From contig NC_081405.1 of NCBI RefSeq assembly GCF_030272615.1, forward strand, positions 20,537,047 through 20,601,046: a stretch of DNA of 64,000 nucleotides, given 5' to 3'. Source of the stretch: Cryptomeria japonica (taxonomy: Eukaryota; Streptophyta; Pinopsida; Cupressales; Cupressaceae). Below the pieces are notes generated by a model. It worked only from the letters and a program-made list of their open reading frames with translations, searched no databases and was not told the origin of the DNA. Shown piece after piece: positions 10,780 through 23,120 of this stretch (position 1 is the stretch's first letter; each line of letters starts with the position of its first letter). The position numbers were made by a program, and so were the translations under genes.

Positions 10780-11295
10780 GGGATGTTGAGGGCTAATCTT
10801 CAGAGTATGGGCAACCCAACCCCGGAGTGGACTCCACCTGAGAAGGGGTGGATTAAGATTAATTTTGACGGAGCATCGAGGGGCAATCCAGGGCCCTCGG
10901 GTGCTGGGGTGATTGCTCGAGATGATCATGGTAACATTCTGGCCATTGCAGCCAAGCGATTGGTGGATGGATCAAACAATGTTGCCGAATGTCAAGCTGC
11001 GGTGGAAGCTATACTTATGGCTGGGAAGTTCGGAGTCAAGAAACTTCATTTAGAAGGTGATTCTCAGGTAGTGGTGAATGAGATTGCGCGAGGGTGATTG
11101 GAAGCGTGGTTTCTAGATAAGCAGGTTCATAGGATGCAATTGCTGCTGAACAATTTTGAAGATTTTAAAATTACCCATGTCCTAAGGGAGGTTAATTTGG
11201 AAGCTGACAAACTTTCTAATAAGGGAGCAAATGGTTCCTTGGAAAATTTGTTTAGCATGTTTGAGGACTTTAGAGTTTGTAGTCTTCTTGAGTAA
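10780..11295 (+). pseudogene. RNase H domain of a LINE ORF2, one stop
   Basis: The frame reads KGWIKINFDGASRGNPGPSG, then VAECQAAVEA, then LEGDSQVVV, giving the Asp, Glu and Asp of an RNase H fold. After a TGA at 11095-11097 it continues with HVLREVNLEADKLSN, which supplies the last Asp region. This is the RNase H family found at the C-terminus of plant LINEs. The 5' truncation of the insert removed the reverse transcriptase. Confidence 0.88.
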
Positions 11296-12548
11296 GACTC
11301 GAGTTGGTGGCTTTGGAAAACTGAACCCAAGTTGGAATTGTTGTGACCACTCGCAACCTTAGCACTATGGGAATTTAAGTCCCTCGTGGTGTGTGTACTT
11401 CAATCTTGTTGCAAGTGGCCTCGAAGTGTTGGTTGATGATGGAGGTGTGCAGAGGGAGTGACTGGCGATGATGTTGGGATTAATGTGAAGCGTGTGAAGC
11501 TTTCATGACAAGAGATGGAGGCAGCCTTTAAGTCCCTTGTGTGTTGATTCCTGGAATTTTGTGGGAAAGCTTGGTTTTTGACGGAGTGCTCGGGGTTGTT
11601 TTCTGTGTAGTGGAGAGATAGAATGGAGGCAAATTTTTCGCTAGAGTCGGACGGACAACTGCCTGCTTTTCGAGGGCCGATTTCGAGCATCAGGCTTTCG
11701 AACGTTTTTAGAGTGGACGGAGATGTCTTCTAGAGGGCAATTCAGCTCCTGTTGGGAGAGGAATTTCTTTCTGAGGACTGGCGACCCAAAACAAATCTTG
11801 ACATCTCGTCTTTGTTTACTGCTTTGGCCTTGTAGGTGGGGAAGTAAAAGGAGGAAGTGCAACGGATCTCTTCACTGGTTTTACGACCCAAATGGTCAGG
11901 AGGCTTGCAGGATTGGATAGCCTGTTTTGACATTGGTGTGGGGTTGAGGATGGCAGAGGGCCCAAGCAGGAGGATTGGGGTGGATGTTGGGGAATTGCAA
12001 CCTTTTGTAGTTTGGTTTGCTTCTTGGCCAGTTGCTGCACAAGTGGAGGATGCAAGAAATGGCTGGGCGGAGATTGTGAACTTTGTTCGCCAGTTGGGGC
12101 CGACTGAGAGTTTCAACATCCGTGGGAAGGTGACTCCCATTCGGTCTGAGGCCCCCCTGGATGAGAATGGGAGGCCTCTGGTTCGACATCAGCTCCCAAA
12201 GAAACCAAAGAAGGTGGTGGAGCGTGGGTCATTGTGTGGAGGAAGGCCTGGAATGGTGCCAGGTGGTGGAAGTGAGCAGCAGGTGGCTAGTTCCAGCAGG
12301 GGTATTCCCAATTTCTCAAGAGAGGAAGCTTTGGGATGGTTTCGTAGTTAGGCTGGGTTGGCTGGGGTTAATGGTGTGGTCCTTTTTGTATTCATAAGCA
12401 ACCCTTTTTGTGACTATGGGTCTTAGTAGGTAGATGCTTGGGTTTTTTTGTAGTAGGGGCGTGACCCCTTGGACTCGCAGATTGTCTTTCTGCCCCTCGA
12501 ATGTAATACTTCTCTTTCAAAGCAATATATTACTATATGTTATCGATT
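11296..12548 (+). other. 3' tail of the LINE, with a 164-codon open frame of unknown meaning
   Basis: Sequence downstream of the RNase H up to the poly(A). A frame at 11857-12351 reads without stops and is rich in Gly, Pro and basic residues near its end (KKPKKVVERG), but I recognise no domain. It may be the 3' untranslated region of the LINE or a chance frame. Confidence 0.4.
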
Positions 12549-12574
12549 AAAAAAAAAAACTCCTCTCCAAGAAG

Positions 12575-13375
12575 AGATGAAAGCTCAAGTGAAGGACTAA
12601 GAAGTCTCCAAGCAAAAATGTTCCAAAAGATAGGAACAAAAGATGAGCATGAAGAATCATTGAAGCATGAAGAAGCTGCAAACTCTGTCATAGAATGGCT
12701 GCTAATATGTTGTAGTAAGAACCTCCTCTGAAACAAAAGATGATTAGGATCAAGAAGACATGAATCTACATGAGTGCCCTCAATGATACTACTCGAATCC
12801 GAATTAGATGGCGAACACAGGCAAAACATCTAGAATCCAAAGATACAAATGGCACGAGTACCAACAGTCTGAAGAACTGATCAAATGAAAAATCGAAGGT
12901 CACTTACGAAAAAGGAATGCAAGAGTGTCCATATGGTAAGTGTTCCATCTCATCGAAATACATGGGTAACCAGCCGCTGCATCCGCTTGGTACATAGGAA
13001 CAAATACTGAATACATAACTCACTCCAACGTGAAACCAAGGAAGCATTAGCACCAACAGTAGAACCCCCCCCATAATGTTGACAAGGGAGAGGTATGACA
13101 GGTACACTGAATCTGAAAGCCATTATGTAGTGCATGAAGAACCAAGAACATCTAACCGTGCAGACATGGAAGTACAAGCAAATACAAAGGGTGAGCAAAC
13201 CAAGACACACACGCATGAGAAAGGTATGAAGGCAAATAAAGGCAAACATCAAACCCCCATGGCACTTTATATCATAGTGCGAGTACAATAAGGCACAAAA
13301 ATGATGTGCAAGATCCTATAATACATGTGTAATACAAAGGCACTTTATCTCAATGTGTTTACAAAATCATAAGTA
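12575..13375. other. No gene recognised
   Basis: Before the LINE insertion this stretch was continuous with 10702-10769. It has short open frames on both strands but none resembles a known family. It may be the inside of an older retroelement. Confidence 0.4.
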
Positions 13376-13380
13376 CTTAT

Positions 13381-14975
13381 TGTAGTCACATAAATCTGTC
13401 CACTTAATTAAATGAATACTTAGTATTTATTTGATTATTTAACCATCAATTAATAATTAATTAAATTAATATTTAATTAATTCATCTTAACCCTCTTCTC
13501 CTATTAATTAAATAAATTATTCAATTTATTTGATTTAATTCGCTTAACCAAATTTAGACCATTAATTAAATAAATATATCATATTTATTTAATTAAATAT
13601 TCTCTCACATTTAAATAAATTAATATTTATTTAAATCCCCCAAAATCCCACCTCTCACATTTAAATAAATAATTTATTTAAATCACCTTTATCCTCCACC
13701 CACTTGTATTTTCCTACAAAAGCAAGTTGCACAACTATTTTAAATAAATTATTTATTTAAAATCATATTTATCCTCACCCACTTGAAACCTTTAATGGTT
13801 TCCCTTAAAGTCTTCAAACTCGATGGCTTTAAAGTCTTCAAACTTAATGGCTTCCCTTAAAGTCTTCTTAAGACTTTAATAACTTTTCTTAAAGTCCTCA
13901 AGCCTTTAATGGTTTCTCTCAAAGTCTTCAAGCATTTTAATGCTTTATCTTCCTTTTTCTCATTTAAATAAATTAATATTTATTTGAATATTTATCCAAA
14001 TGCAAATTACACCATTTAATTGAAATAAATGATTTTATTTTAATTGAAAATACCAAAATTTCTCCCACTTGCATTTTCCTACAAAATCCACTTGCATGCC
14101 TAAACCCCTTCTAGATTCTTCTAAACCCTTCCTAATTAACCTAATCCATCCCCTAAATATTGTCACATTCCTAAGAAAATTGGAGTCACTTCTCAAAGAC
14201 TCCAAAGTCTTTGAAAAACAATTAATGCTTTGTGTGTTCAACAAATTAACCTCTAAAGTCTTCCAAACCACTCATGGCTCTTACATGACCATTAATGGTT
14301 AATTCCACTTGCACCCATGGTTAAGGACTTTGACCCCTAACTTAACCCTCATGTAACCCATGTGTCTCTTCAAAGCATTTATTTCTTTGACTAGGGTAAC
14401 CATCATGTCCCCTCAAGCATTTAATGCTCCTTATCTCTCCTCTCAAGCCTCCTCATGGTGACACTTGTCAACATGGGATTGGGTTGAAAGTCTCACATGG
14501 ATTGAATATCTTTCAATCCTAACCCTTGTTAAGATTACTCAATCTTAACCCTTCATTTCCCCATTTCTTCTATAAATAGAACCCTTCTCCTCAAGCAAAA
14601 AAGAAGCATTAGAGTATTGTTGTTATACTGGTATTAGCATAGAGTTTTTTCATAGCATCACTATCTACACTTGCATAGCATTTGTTTATCATATTCAACC
14701 ATCTTGAATCTCCATATGGCATCCATGGCTAGTGCTAAAAGCTAAGAGCTACACTCATGTGGAACTTGGAGAGGAGAGGAACAAGGGAGAAGCAACTATG
14801 AGCATCTTGATTAGCTATTTTATTCTATGTTTATATGCTTTCTATTTCATGCTTAATATCTCTCTTGATATGCCTGTTTACGATAATCTTTTGTTGCTAA
14901 CACTAACGTTTGTTTCTTGTGCTCTTGTGTGTGTTGCCATCAAACAGATTTTCTAATCCTTTTTGCAGAGCATCA
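13381..14975 (+). repeat. Solo LTR, 1,595 bp, with CTTAT target duplication
   Basis: The block starts TGTAGTCAC and ends GCATCA. It is flanked by CTTAT on both sides (13376-13380 and 14976-14980). No internal region or second LTR is present, so it fits a solo LTR left by recombination. It opens, like the LTR of element A, with several AT-rich palindromes (about 13440-13765). A strong TATA box, CTATAAATAGAAC, lies at 14571-14583. Confidence 0.7.
14571..14583 (+). promoter_or_regulatory. TATA box in the solo LTR
   Basis: CTATAAATAGAAC is a near-ideal plant TATA box about 1.19 kb into the LTR, where the U3/R border of a long LTR would be expected. Confidence 0.6.
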
Positions 14976-14980
14976 CTTAT

Positions 14981-16078
14981 AATGAAATCTCATAATGTCA
15001 AAAAAAGACATAAGACTGGAAATACATGAAGAACAACAAAAAATGAGTCATCCCACGCAAACGAGAAGTTTCCACGATGTCATATGCCCAAGTAATTCAC
15101 TAGAGTGTGAAAACACAAAAAAATGAATAAAATGTACTTGGAGTAAAATATTAAAAAAGTGCATGGATGGTTGTGAAGAGCTTTGAAACATTGTCCCACA
15201 TCGCTGGAATCATGAAAAATGAAGAAACTGGTGAAAAGTTACAAGCTCGGGACTGAAAACAACACCTCTGACTTCAAATGGTTTTATAATGCACCAACAG
15301 AAAAAATAGGTGATGAAACCCACAAACCTGGAAAGTAGATGAAACTAGCTTTCCAACAATATATCATTTTCCAAAAAATTATTTAGTATGCCCAACTTAT
15401 GGCCAAAACAAAAAAAACCCCTCTTTTAGGGCACAAAGAGGGTCACAGGGGCCATGCAAGTTGTCCATACCGCTAACTGTATTGTTGATGTCAGCATGAT
15501 GACATTCTGGCGTCAGCACTAATGCAATGTACTTTTGTTGCAAAGGGTTGACTTTTTTTTGTTTTAATTAAAACAAATCTTTTAACAACATGCACCAACT
15601 TGATTTTTTTTTAACAAAAAAAATTAAAAACCTAGAAATCAAAATTTATTTTTTTACCAGCAAGTTGATTTTTTTTTTAAAAATATTTCTAACGTAGGTA
15701 CAGGTATGACCATATGGATTTTTGTATCTCGAAAAACATGCCAATAAAAAATCATGTCCCAGATGCCTCTATCACCGAAAAAAGGTAAATTATATATCAA
15801 AATTCATGGAATTGCCCTTCTGACTCCAACCGTGAGGTTCTTTTGGGCCCAAATTGCTTCAAAAAATATGTGCACCCTGGATCACAAAAAAAAAGCCGAG
15901 TCTTCAAACCCTCACAGATTCGGCCCCGTGAATCAAAAATTGACCAAAAAAAAGGTCAGTCTTGACTATTTCCCACGTGCCAGATTCAATGGTGAGGTTC
16001 AAATCAACCCAAATTGCACAGAAGACCCGCTTTGGTAGAATCTCCCAATCACAAGAACAGGAAAGCCTCAGGTCTGAT
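14981..16078. other. Non-coding, probably inside of a minus-strand retroelement
   Basis: No gene recognised. Many A-runs and T-runs occur. The stretch lies directly downstream (minus strand) of an LTR plus primer binding site and so is probably the start of that element's internal region. Confidence 0.4.
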
Positions 16079-16090
16079 GCTTTGATACCA
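16079..16090 (-). other. Primer binding site, initiator tRNA-Met type
   Basis: The minus strand reads TGGTATCAAAGC directly after the end of the LTR. This differs by one base from the usual plant site TGGTATCAGAGC. Confidence 0.75.
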
Positions 16091-16448
16091 TGTTAAAGTT
16101 GTGAAATACAACCTCACATAACCCAGTGAACACTTGTATGCAAATAACTTGCCACAACAATGAAAGATTCACAAAAACACAAAGATTGATTTGAAAACCC
16201 AGAGCAAGAATATGCAAAAATAATAATCAGTTTGGTTAAGGAATACAAAGGGATCAATCCTTATAAAAGGAGATCAAACCTAAAAGGTAAAACTCTAAAA
16301 GCAATTAATAATTAATAATAAATTAATTATTAATATTCCCCAGTTTAGCTTCCTAAATTTAGCTTAAGTGAAATAGAGAAAAGGAGACTTAATTATTAAA
16401 TCAATATGATTTAATTAATTAAGTAAACTAATACCTTTTACTCTAACA
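16091..16448 (-). repeat. LTR of a copia-like element, minus orientation, 358 bp
   Basis: The ends are TGTTA and TAACA. The primer binding site abuts the low-coordinate end, so on the minus strand this is a 5' LTR. A TATA-like CCTTTTATAAGG lies at about 16260-16271. I did not find its partner LTR; later insertions may have removed or displaced it. Confidence 0.7.
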
Positions 16449-19395
16449 TGATGTTTTTATCTTCAAGAAATTAAAATTGTTGGTTTCATGCTTTTTATTG
16501 CATGTTGGATTATTTGGCCAAGTGGCCTCTTTTTTGCCTCCTCTCACAAAGCTAGTCGTGGAGGTGTAGTCAATATGCTTACGCCACATTGGCAATCTTG
16601 CGTGATTGAATATGGGTCTGATCCCACTTGGCAACTTGTAGGGATCCTCATGTCAATCACAAATAATTCATTTGGGATATTAATGTTTATGTTCTCAGTG
16701 ATGCTATTAAGTGATCTTCTCTCTGGTAGTGGATTGTGGATTCAATGCCTCCAACCACATAGGTGTTGTGCAATAATTTTAATATGGTTGAAGTGGCATC
16801 TAATAAAGAGGGATTAGTGACAAATCGATAAACTACTAGAAAAAGAGGTGCAGTTTTACATGCACCATAAATTGGGCCTTTATGACCCCAATTCCTTCTG
16901 CCACCAACATGTTACGTGGCACACATGCAGCAACTTCTGGGCAAGTACTAAAAAATTTCTTCCAAGGCTTGATCATGTCATGCTAACAAATTGATATTAT
17001 TTTACCTTTTCTACTTCTCAAACTTTGTCAGTGTTGCCTCTCCTCGAGGTCACCTTGTCAAACCACTTTCCCATCAAATTCAATATTTGTTGGCAAGTGG
17101 ACCCAACTCGCTCCTACAAGATTCAATCATTTTCAATACTTCATTGTTGACTCATAAACCTACGGTGGCCTACATTCTGTAGCTTCAGAATTTGGAGTGT
17201 CATCCTTCTTAGCAGTCTGGTTGGATTGCTTGGTGGAACTGTGCGATCCAAAGAAGAACTTGTTTTGTCTGCATCTATGATCACCAACTTTCTCTCTTCC
17301 ACCAACAATCCTATGAGGCTACCACCTCGGATCTATGCCATGTCACAGAGGATCTTACCGCCAATACCTTTTCTCACAATTTGCAAGTTAGAGTGGCACA
17401 ACTTCGCCACTAGAAGCAAATTGTGGATTGTTATGTCACCAAAGGAGCTCAAATCAAAGCTCAACTTCATTGGCTAAAGGTGGGAGATCAATCTTCCAAG
17501 GATTTTTTCCTTTCTTTGCAGGCTCATCATTCCTCTTTAAGCATTAAAAGAATTAAAGAAGACCAGTCGGTTCTCTCTGAGCTCCCTGACATTCTTCAAG
17601 TGTATGTTCACCATTATGAGGTCTTCATTTCTCAAGAGGCTACCCATGAGTGAGATAAATCTCTCTAAGATTTCTTGCAAATTATCCCAGCTAAGCTCTT
17701 TGAGGCTCAATTTGTGTTTTGTGAGCAATTGCTCACTCTGAAGGATCTCATAGAAGTTGTTACTTCTATGGTGGATGACAAATCTCCTGGTTGTGATGGG
17801 TTTCCCTATGAGTTTTACAAAGTCCTCTGGCCTTGTATTGGGTCAGACCGTCACAAGATCTTCCTTGAGGCTTTTCATAATCAATCTCTAGGTGAATTAT
17901 TCAATTAAAGAAATATAAAGTTCATACCTAAGCTTGGAGATCATAAAGATGTCTGCAACTAGAGGTCTATAACTTTTCTTGATGTCTCCTATAAAACCAT
18001 TGCAAAAGCCTTGGCTCAAAAAAATTGCCACATGCTCTCTCAAATTGTGCACTTAGAACAAACTAGTTTTATCAAATCTCGGTATATCTTGGATAACATT
18101 ATTGTTGTTTGGGAAGGAATGGAATGGGATCACTACTCTAAGCAACAAGCCTTATTCCTTAAAATTGATTTTTCCCCAGCCTACGACCATATTGAACAAC
18201 CCTTTATTCTTGCTATGTTGGGTTCCCTTGGTTTTGGCCCCCATTTCATTCAATCGGTTAGAATTCTCTTTGGTGATATTTATGCTTACATTACCATCAA
18301 TGACCATCAATATCAAACTTTGTGTTGTTTTGGTCTCTCTATAGGGATACCATTTGGCTCCTTTGTATGTTCTAGTTGTTGAAGGCTTTGGCTATCTTTT
18401 GGCTCATTCGATTGCTTTTGGGTGTGTCTGGAGGATCACCCTACTTGATTCACCACACCAACTCATTAATGGGAACTTTATAGATGACTCTTTCCTCACT
18501 CTTATTGAGGATGAATATATTGTCAAGGAGGCCCTTCAATGCCTCAACACCTTTTGTTTGGCTTTTGGGTCTGCCAATCAATGATATAAAACTCAGTGTT
18601 ACAAGTGATCCTTCCTTGTGGCTCCTTATATTTCTCATTATGGGTGGAAGTGGATTGATCATGGGGAATGTTTTTACTTTTTGGGCATACCATTCACTTT
18701 CTAAGTGCTGCCAATGGAGCTTTGGAATGTGGTTCTTGCCAAAATTGAGAAGAAGTTATCTCACTAGATCACAAAACCCCTCTCTTTGGTTGGTAAATTC
18801 TGAGTTTTATCCAAGATTCTCGTGGTCACTCATGTGTATTGTTCTTCTTGTTGGGCCCCTTCTAAAGCTTCCTATTTGAAGTTGGAAAAAAATCTTGCAT
18901 GATTTTCTTTGGGTCTCTGTCGAAGATCACAAAGGTTTCCATAGAGTGGCTTGGAATTTCTTTTGCCTTCCTCACGAGTCTAGAGGGCTTGGGATCCTCT
19001 CTACTCAATGACAAGTTATGGCCATTTGTACCAAGTGGATTATTTGTGCTATCTCTAGCACTGAATCCTAGAAAACTTCTTAGGCATTGCATTTCTTCTA
19101 GTTATCAGAACAATCAACCTGCTTGGAAGGGGATTGGTTTTCAAACCCTTCTAGTTATGAAAGAAGTTTTTCATATCAAGGGCATGTTTGTGCCCAAAAG
19201 TATCTAGTGTGCGTAGGAGAGGTTTAAGCCTTGGCTTTGGTGGGCCGACTATGGATTTCATGATGACCTTTTTTTTAGGAAACATAATCTCTTGTGGTGT
19301 TTGCTTATTCAAATTCATGGGCTTTCTCTTGCTTGAGTTCCATGGATTCATGCTCTACATTTTGATAAACACGACATCCACACTAAGGGAGAAAA
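16449..19395 (+). pseudogene. L1-type LINE ORF2 relic (endonuclease and reverse transcriptase)
   Basis: Translated fragments in shifting frames follow L1-type ORF2 in order. About 16488-16690 is endonuclease-like (ASRGGVVNMLTPHW). About 17750-17830 reads DDKSPGCDGFPYEFYK, the KSPGxDGxxxEFYK motif at the start of the reverse transcriptase. About 18160-18190 reads KIDFSPAYDHI. About 18472-18495 reads NGNFIDDSF, the catalytic block with FIDD in place of FADD. Many stops and frameshifts make it non-functional. It ends near the LTR of element B. Confidence 0.82.
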
Positions 19396-19396
19396 A

Positions 19397-20609
19397 TGGT
19401 TAGAAGGTTAAATGCATAAAACAAAGCATAAACACATTAAAAATACACAAGTAAACTTTTTTATACCTTCTTTCTTCACCTCCTCCAATTGAGCTAGAAG
19501 TGTGACGCGCCCTTGTCTCCACTTGATTTTCTCCTTGATGTTGAGGGATGAAGATTGCTCTTCAAAACACAATAAGATGATGATGCTTAAAGGATGTACA
19601 AATGGACTAGATGTGGCAATATTTGGGCATGATAATGGTGTTATGGATGATTTATTGGACTCAAATGGACAACATGACAATATAAAAATGATGGATGATT
19701 TGTGAAGGGAGGAGATTCCAATTTATAGATTTGAGGGGCCCAAAATGGATGATCAAGATTGAAAGGAGATGGAGGGATAGGATTGAAAGAAAGTGAGGTG
19801 GATTTGAGAGGACAAGTGGGAGATCCAAGAGATTTTCCATAAAGACATTTCTTGTCTCCGCACTTCTCAAGTACACGGGGAAGAGATCCCCAAGTACCTC
19901 GGGAAGAGGAGATAGGAATTAAAAATTCCTTAGGAGAGAACAAAGGAAATTAAAAATTCCCAAGAAAGAGGGGGCATTGGAAGAATAAAGAATAAAAGAA
20001 TTAAAAATTCCTTGGGAAGAGAGAACGTGGGGAGATTCAAAGAATTTGAAATTCCTTGGATAGACAAAAGTGGGTGGCATTTAAGGTTGAGAGGTGAGAT
20101 GGGATAGCCATTTAGGGCAAAGAGTTGACCCATCCCTAATCAAGGTGATTAGGAATGTGCAAATGATTAAGGGGAGTGATTAGGTGGGACAATGGAGGAC
20201 TAGGACACAAGAGGATGAATTAGGAGGATAGGACATGAGGAGAGAGAATGAGTGGAAGAATTTAAAATTGGGGAAAATTATGATAATGATTAGGCTAAGA
20301 TTAGTTAGGCCAAGTGATGAGGATTAAGAGGGTGATTTGTACGAATTAGGGTATTAATTAATTAATTGAAATTAATTAACTAATCAAGATTAGATGAGAA
20401 TGTTGACTAAAGTTGGGAATTGCAATAATTTTAGAAGGATTGGATATATTTAATTTGATATATTAATTATATGGTCAAGTTGACAAAATTAATTAAAATA
20501 TAATTTAATTAATTTCGAGAAGAATAAAGGCTGACATAATTAATATGATTAATTATGCGAAAAGGCTAAATTAATTGAATATCAATTTAATTAATTTTAG
20601 ACATCTACA
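19397..20609 (-). repeat. 3' LTR of element B (minus orientation)
   Basis: On the minus strand the LTR starts TGTAGATGTC at 20609, directly after the polypurine tract AAAGAGGGGCAAAA at 20623-20610. It opens with AT-rich near-palindromes. A TATA box, CTATAAATTGG, lies near 19718-19728, and the remaining 300 bases would be R and U5. The low-coordinate end is not certain; the LINE relic stops near 19395. Confidence 0.7.
19912..20065. repeat. Four copies of a GGAATTAAAAATTCC-type near-palindrome
   Basis: GGAATTAAAAATTCC or a close variant occurs near 19914, 19947, 19998 and 20045, joined by TTGGGAAGAG-like filler. It lies in the U3 part of the element B LTR. Confidence 0.7.
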
Positions 20610-20639
20610 TTTTGCCCCTCTTTTACACAATGACAAGAA

Positions 20640-21479
20640 GTGGCGATGGGTAAAAGAAGAAGAAAGATGCCCCAACATGGAAATGTGAGTAGGAGATGCC
20701 CCCTCGAGAATTTAATCGCAAAATTTTGAATTTTATGAAACGAATTCTTTTTGTAGTGGAAAAAATAAGGAAAAAGATGAGAGGAATGAAAAATGGATGC
20801 AAAGGATGAAGAAAGAGGTAAAGAAGTGGAGAAAGGGAGACAAAAGGGCAAAAGAAAGGCTTATATAGGCCACACAGGGCCCATAGAAGGGTCATTTTTC
20901 ACACATCCATTTACACAAGTTGTAGAGAGTCCAAAGCAAAGGCAACGGAGATGGTGCAAATCCCATAGTATGAGTAGCACGGTGAGTGGGTCCGACTATT
21001 CCAATAGTCGCCTGAGTATGGACCACGTGATCAGTATGTACCCTTGATCCCACTCGTTATTTTGAGTATGTAGGCATTTATTGGGGTTATTAATGAGGGG
21101 AAAACCTATCAAGGCATAGACGTCGATCACACGTTCAACGCCTATGCCCAAGGATCAATGTCTATGGGATGGATCACGATCTGCGCAAGCGTAGGGGCAC
21201 ATTCACAGGTGTCAATTTATGAATCAACATTTGCAATGTTCAGGAAAAGGGAGAAAGGGTAGAGTGGGGACCACCATCTATACCCTACAAAACAATGCAA
21301 GTGGGATGGTTTTAGTGTCTCCGCAAGGAGAAACGATGTCTCTGCAAGGAGGACCATGGGGAAGAAAAGGGATGGGAAAAAGGCTCGAGGAGGTATCCAG
21401 GAAATATCGCAAGGTACCAAGAGTCGAAAAGGGAGAGGCTAGAAAGAAAATGGCTGACATGGGTTGAATCATAGATGAA
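20640..21479 (+). other. Presumed promoter, leader and intron of PMD pseudogene B
   Basis: A TATA-like CTTATATAGG lies at about 20859-20868. The 600 bases that follow have no long frame. An acceptor-like TCCATTGCAG near 21500 precedes the first PMD-like codons. By analogy with element A this would be promoter, exon 1 and intron, but exon 1 is not identifiable. Confidence 0.4.
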
Positions 21480-23120
21480 GGAGTCATTGGGTCCATTGCA
21501 GTTGCGAGAGTGTTGGCCACCAACTATGCACTATCGATGCAGATTGAGCAACGTGGACAGGATGGTCTCACAATAGGTCAGTTTACAATGGGTGTGCAAG
21601 TGACCAAGGATTCAACCACATATAACGATAATGATGACACTTGTAGAGCAATGGCAAATGGTATGTGCTTGTTTCATCTGCTGACAGGAGAGGCATCCAT
21701 TACCCTTAAGGACGTGTGGCGCATATTGTGAATGCCCATTTGAGGAATGATCCCAAAGTACCAGCTAGAGCACATAGATCACTATCTATGCCATCTATGT
21801 CAAAAAGATGACCTACCAATGGACTGGATGTGGATGGTATTAGAGCAGGCCATGGAGCAACCTCAACATATGTCGGGGTTGGTGCTATATCTTTGCGAGT
21901 TGATCAATGGATAGATGATGCCCAACCTTAATGGGCATGGATTCTCAATAGGTTGGTTCAAGTGCCTATATCATATTATGGACTAAGGTATTTAGTTTGC
22001 CTAGGGGTATGCCATATTAGGGCAATTGTACCATGATATTCTCATGTGTGTCTATCATGGGTACAAGAAATTGGGTACCAGAGTGACATTGTCACACATA
22101 TGAGAGTTCAAGCATATAGCCATGTGTCAGCCACTAGGAGTTAGGGAGCAACGATCACAGTTTCCTTATGTCGATAGATATGGAGGTCTACTACACTATA
22201 TTCAAGTGGGATCCATGGGCTCCTAACGGTGGCACATAGGTTATGCGAGCAATGGGCCGAGGATTCTTATTATCTATCCTTTGTATAGACACAATATTGG
22301 TTGATGGGTCAGACGATCCATTTGATAGATTAGTACCTACCTCACTGGGTGATGTGACAGTTCAGGCTGCAATAGGATATCGCAGGGGAGGAGTGCACAC
22401 ACCCCTGAGTTACATGAGAGATAGGCACATGGGGGATTCCATAGGCCCATTTGTCGCACATACTAGTTTCACGGGGATAATTCTGATGGACTAGGATCCA
22501 AGGCCAAATGTTATAGATGTTGGTACTATAGGGGCATATGCAGCTTGGTGGGAGTTCCACCAATCAACATGATTGACAATCATAGGTGTGTTAGGTCCAA
22601 ATGAGGTGGCTCCAGTAGTGGATTAGGTTGTCGGAGGAGATGGGGATGACATAGGAGATGGAGGAGAGGGAGGTGTAGGAGGAGACGTCAGAGGGGCACA
22701 AAGAGGATGAGGGAGGAGAACATAAAGGAGGGACATGGGAGAGGAGCACAAGGTCCTCGAGTGCAGGTGCATGCAATACCCATATAGGTATAGGCATAGG
22801 TGGGAGCACAGGTGCAGGTCCCAATAATAGCACCACCACCATTTTCAACACAACAACCACAAATCCTTCCATAACCACAGCCACAACCTCAAATCACCTA
22901 ATCCATGCTTGACTAGGTGACTCTAAAGAGAGACACAGAGAGAGATGGGGCAATGAGCTTAGTAGATAAGGTGGTGAGGGAGAGATCCCCAACAAATGGA
23001 GTGGGATTTTGTAGAGAGCCTAGAGGCTGAAGTGGATAGCATCCAAGGAGAGAGGGACACCCTATAGGTGGCTCTCGAGGCTATGATAGCAGAGCGAGAT
23101 GCCTTTAGGACCAAGGCAGA

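Larger units (their letters stand above)
10770..12555 (+). mobile_element. 5'-truncated LINE with poly(A) and 19 bp target duplication
   Basis: The 1,786 bp insert is flanked by exact copies of AAAACTCCTCTCCAAGAAG at 10751-10769 and 12556-12574. It ends in an A-run at 12549-12559 that merges with the duplication. It carries only the RNase H end of the LINE ORF2 and a 1.2 kb tail. A long target duplication, a poly(A) end and 5' truncation are the signature of target-primed reverse transcription. Confidence 0.9.

Noticed and set aside
10720-10929. Host gene start with GGAGAAAAGGGGG near the RNase H frame
   Set aside because: The frame crosses the left target duplication of the LINE; the first codons are flanking DNA, not part of a gene.
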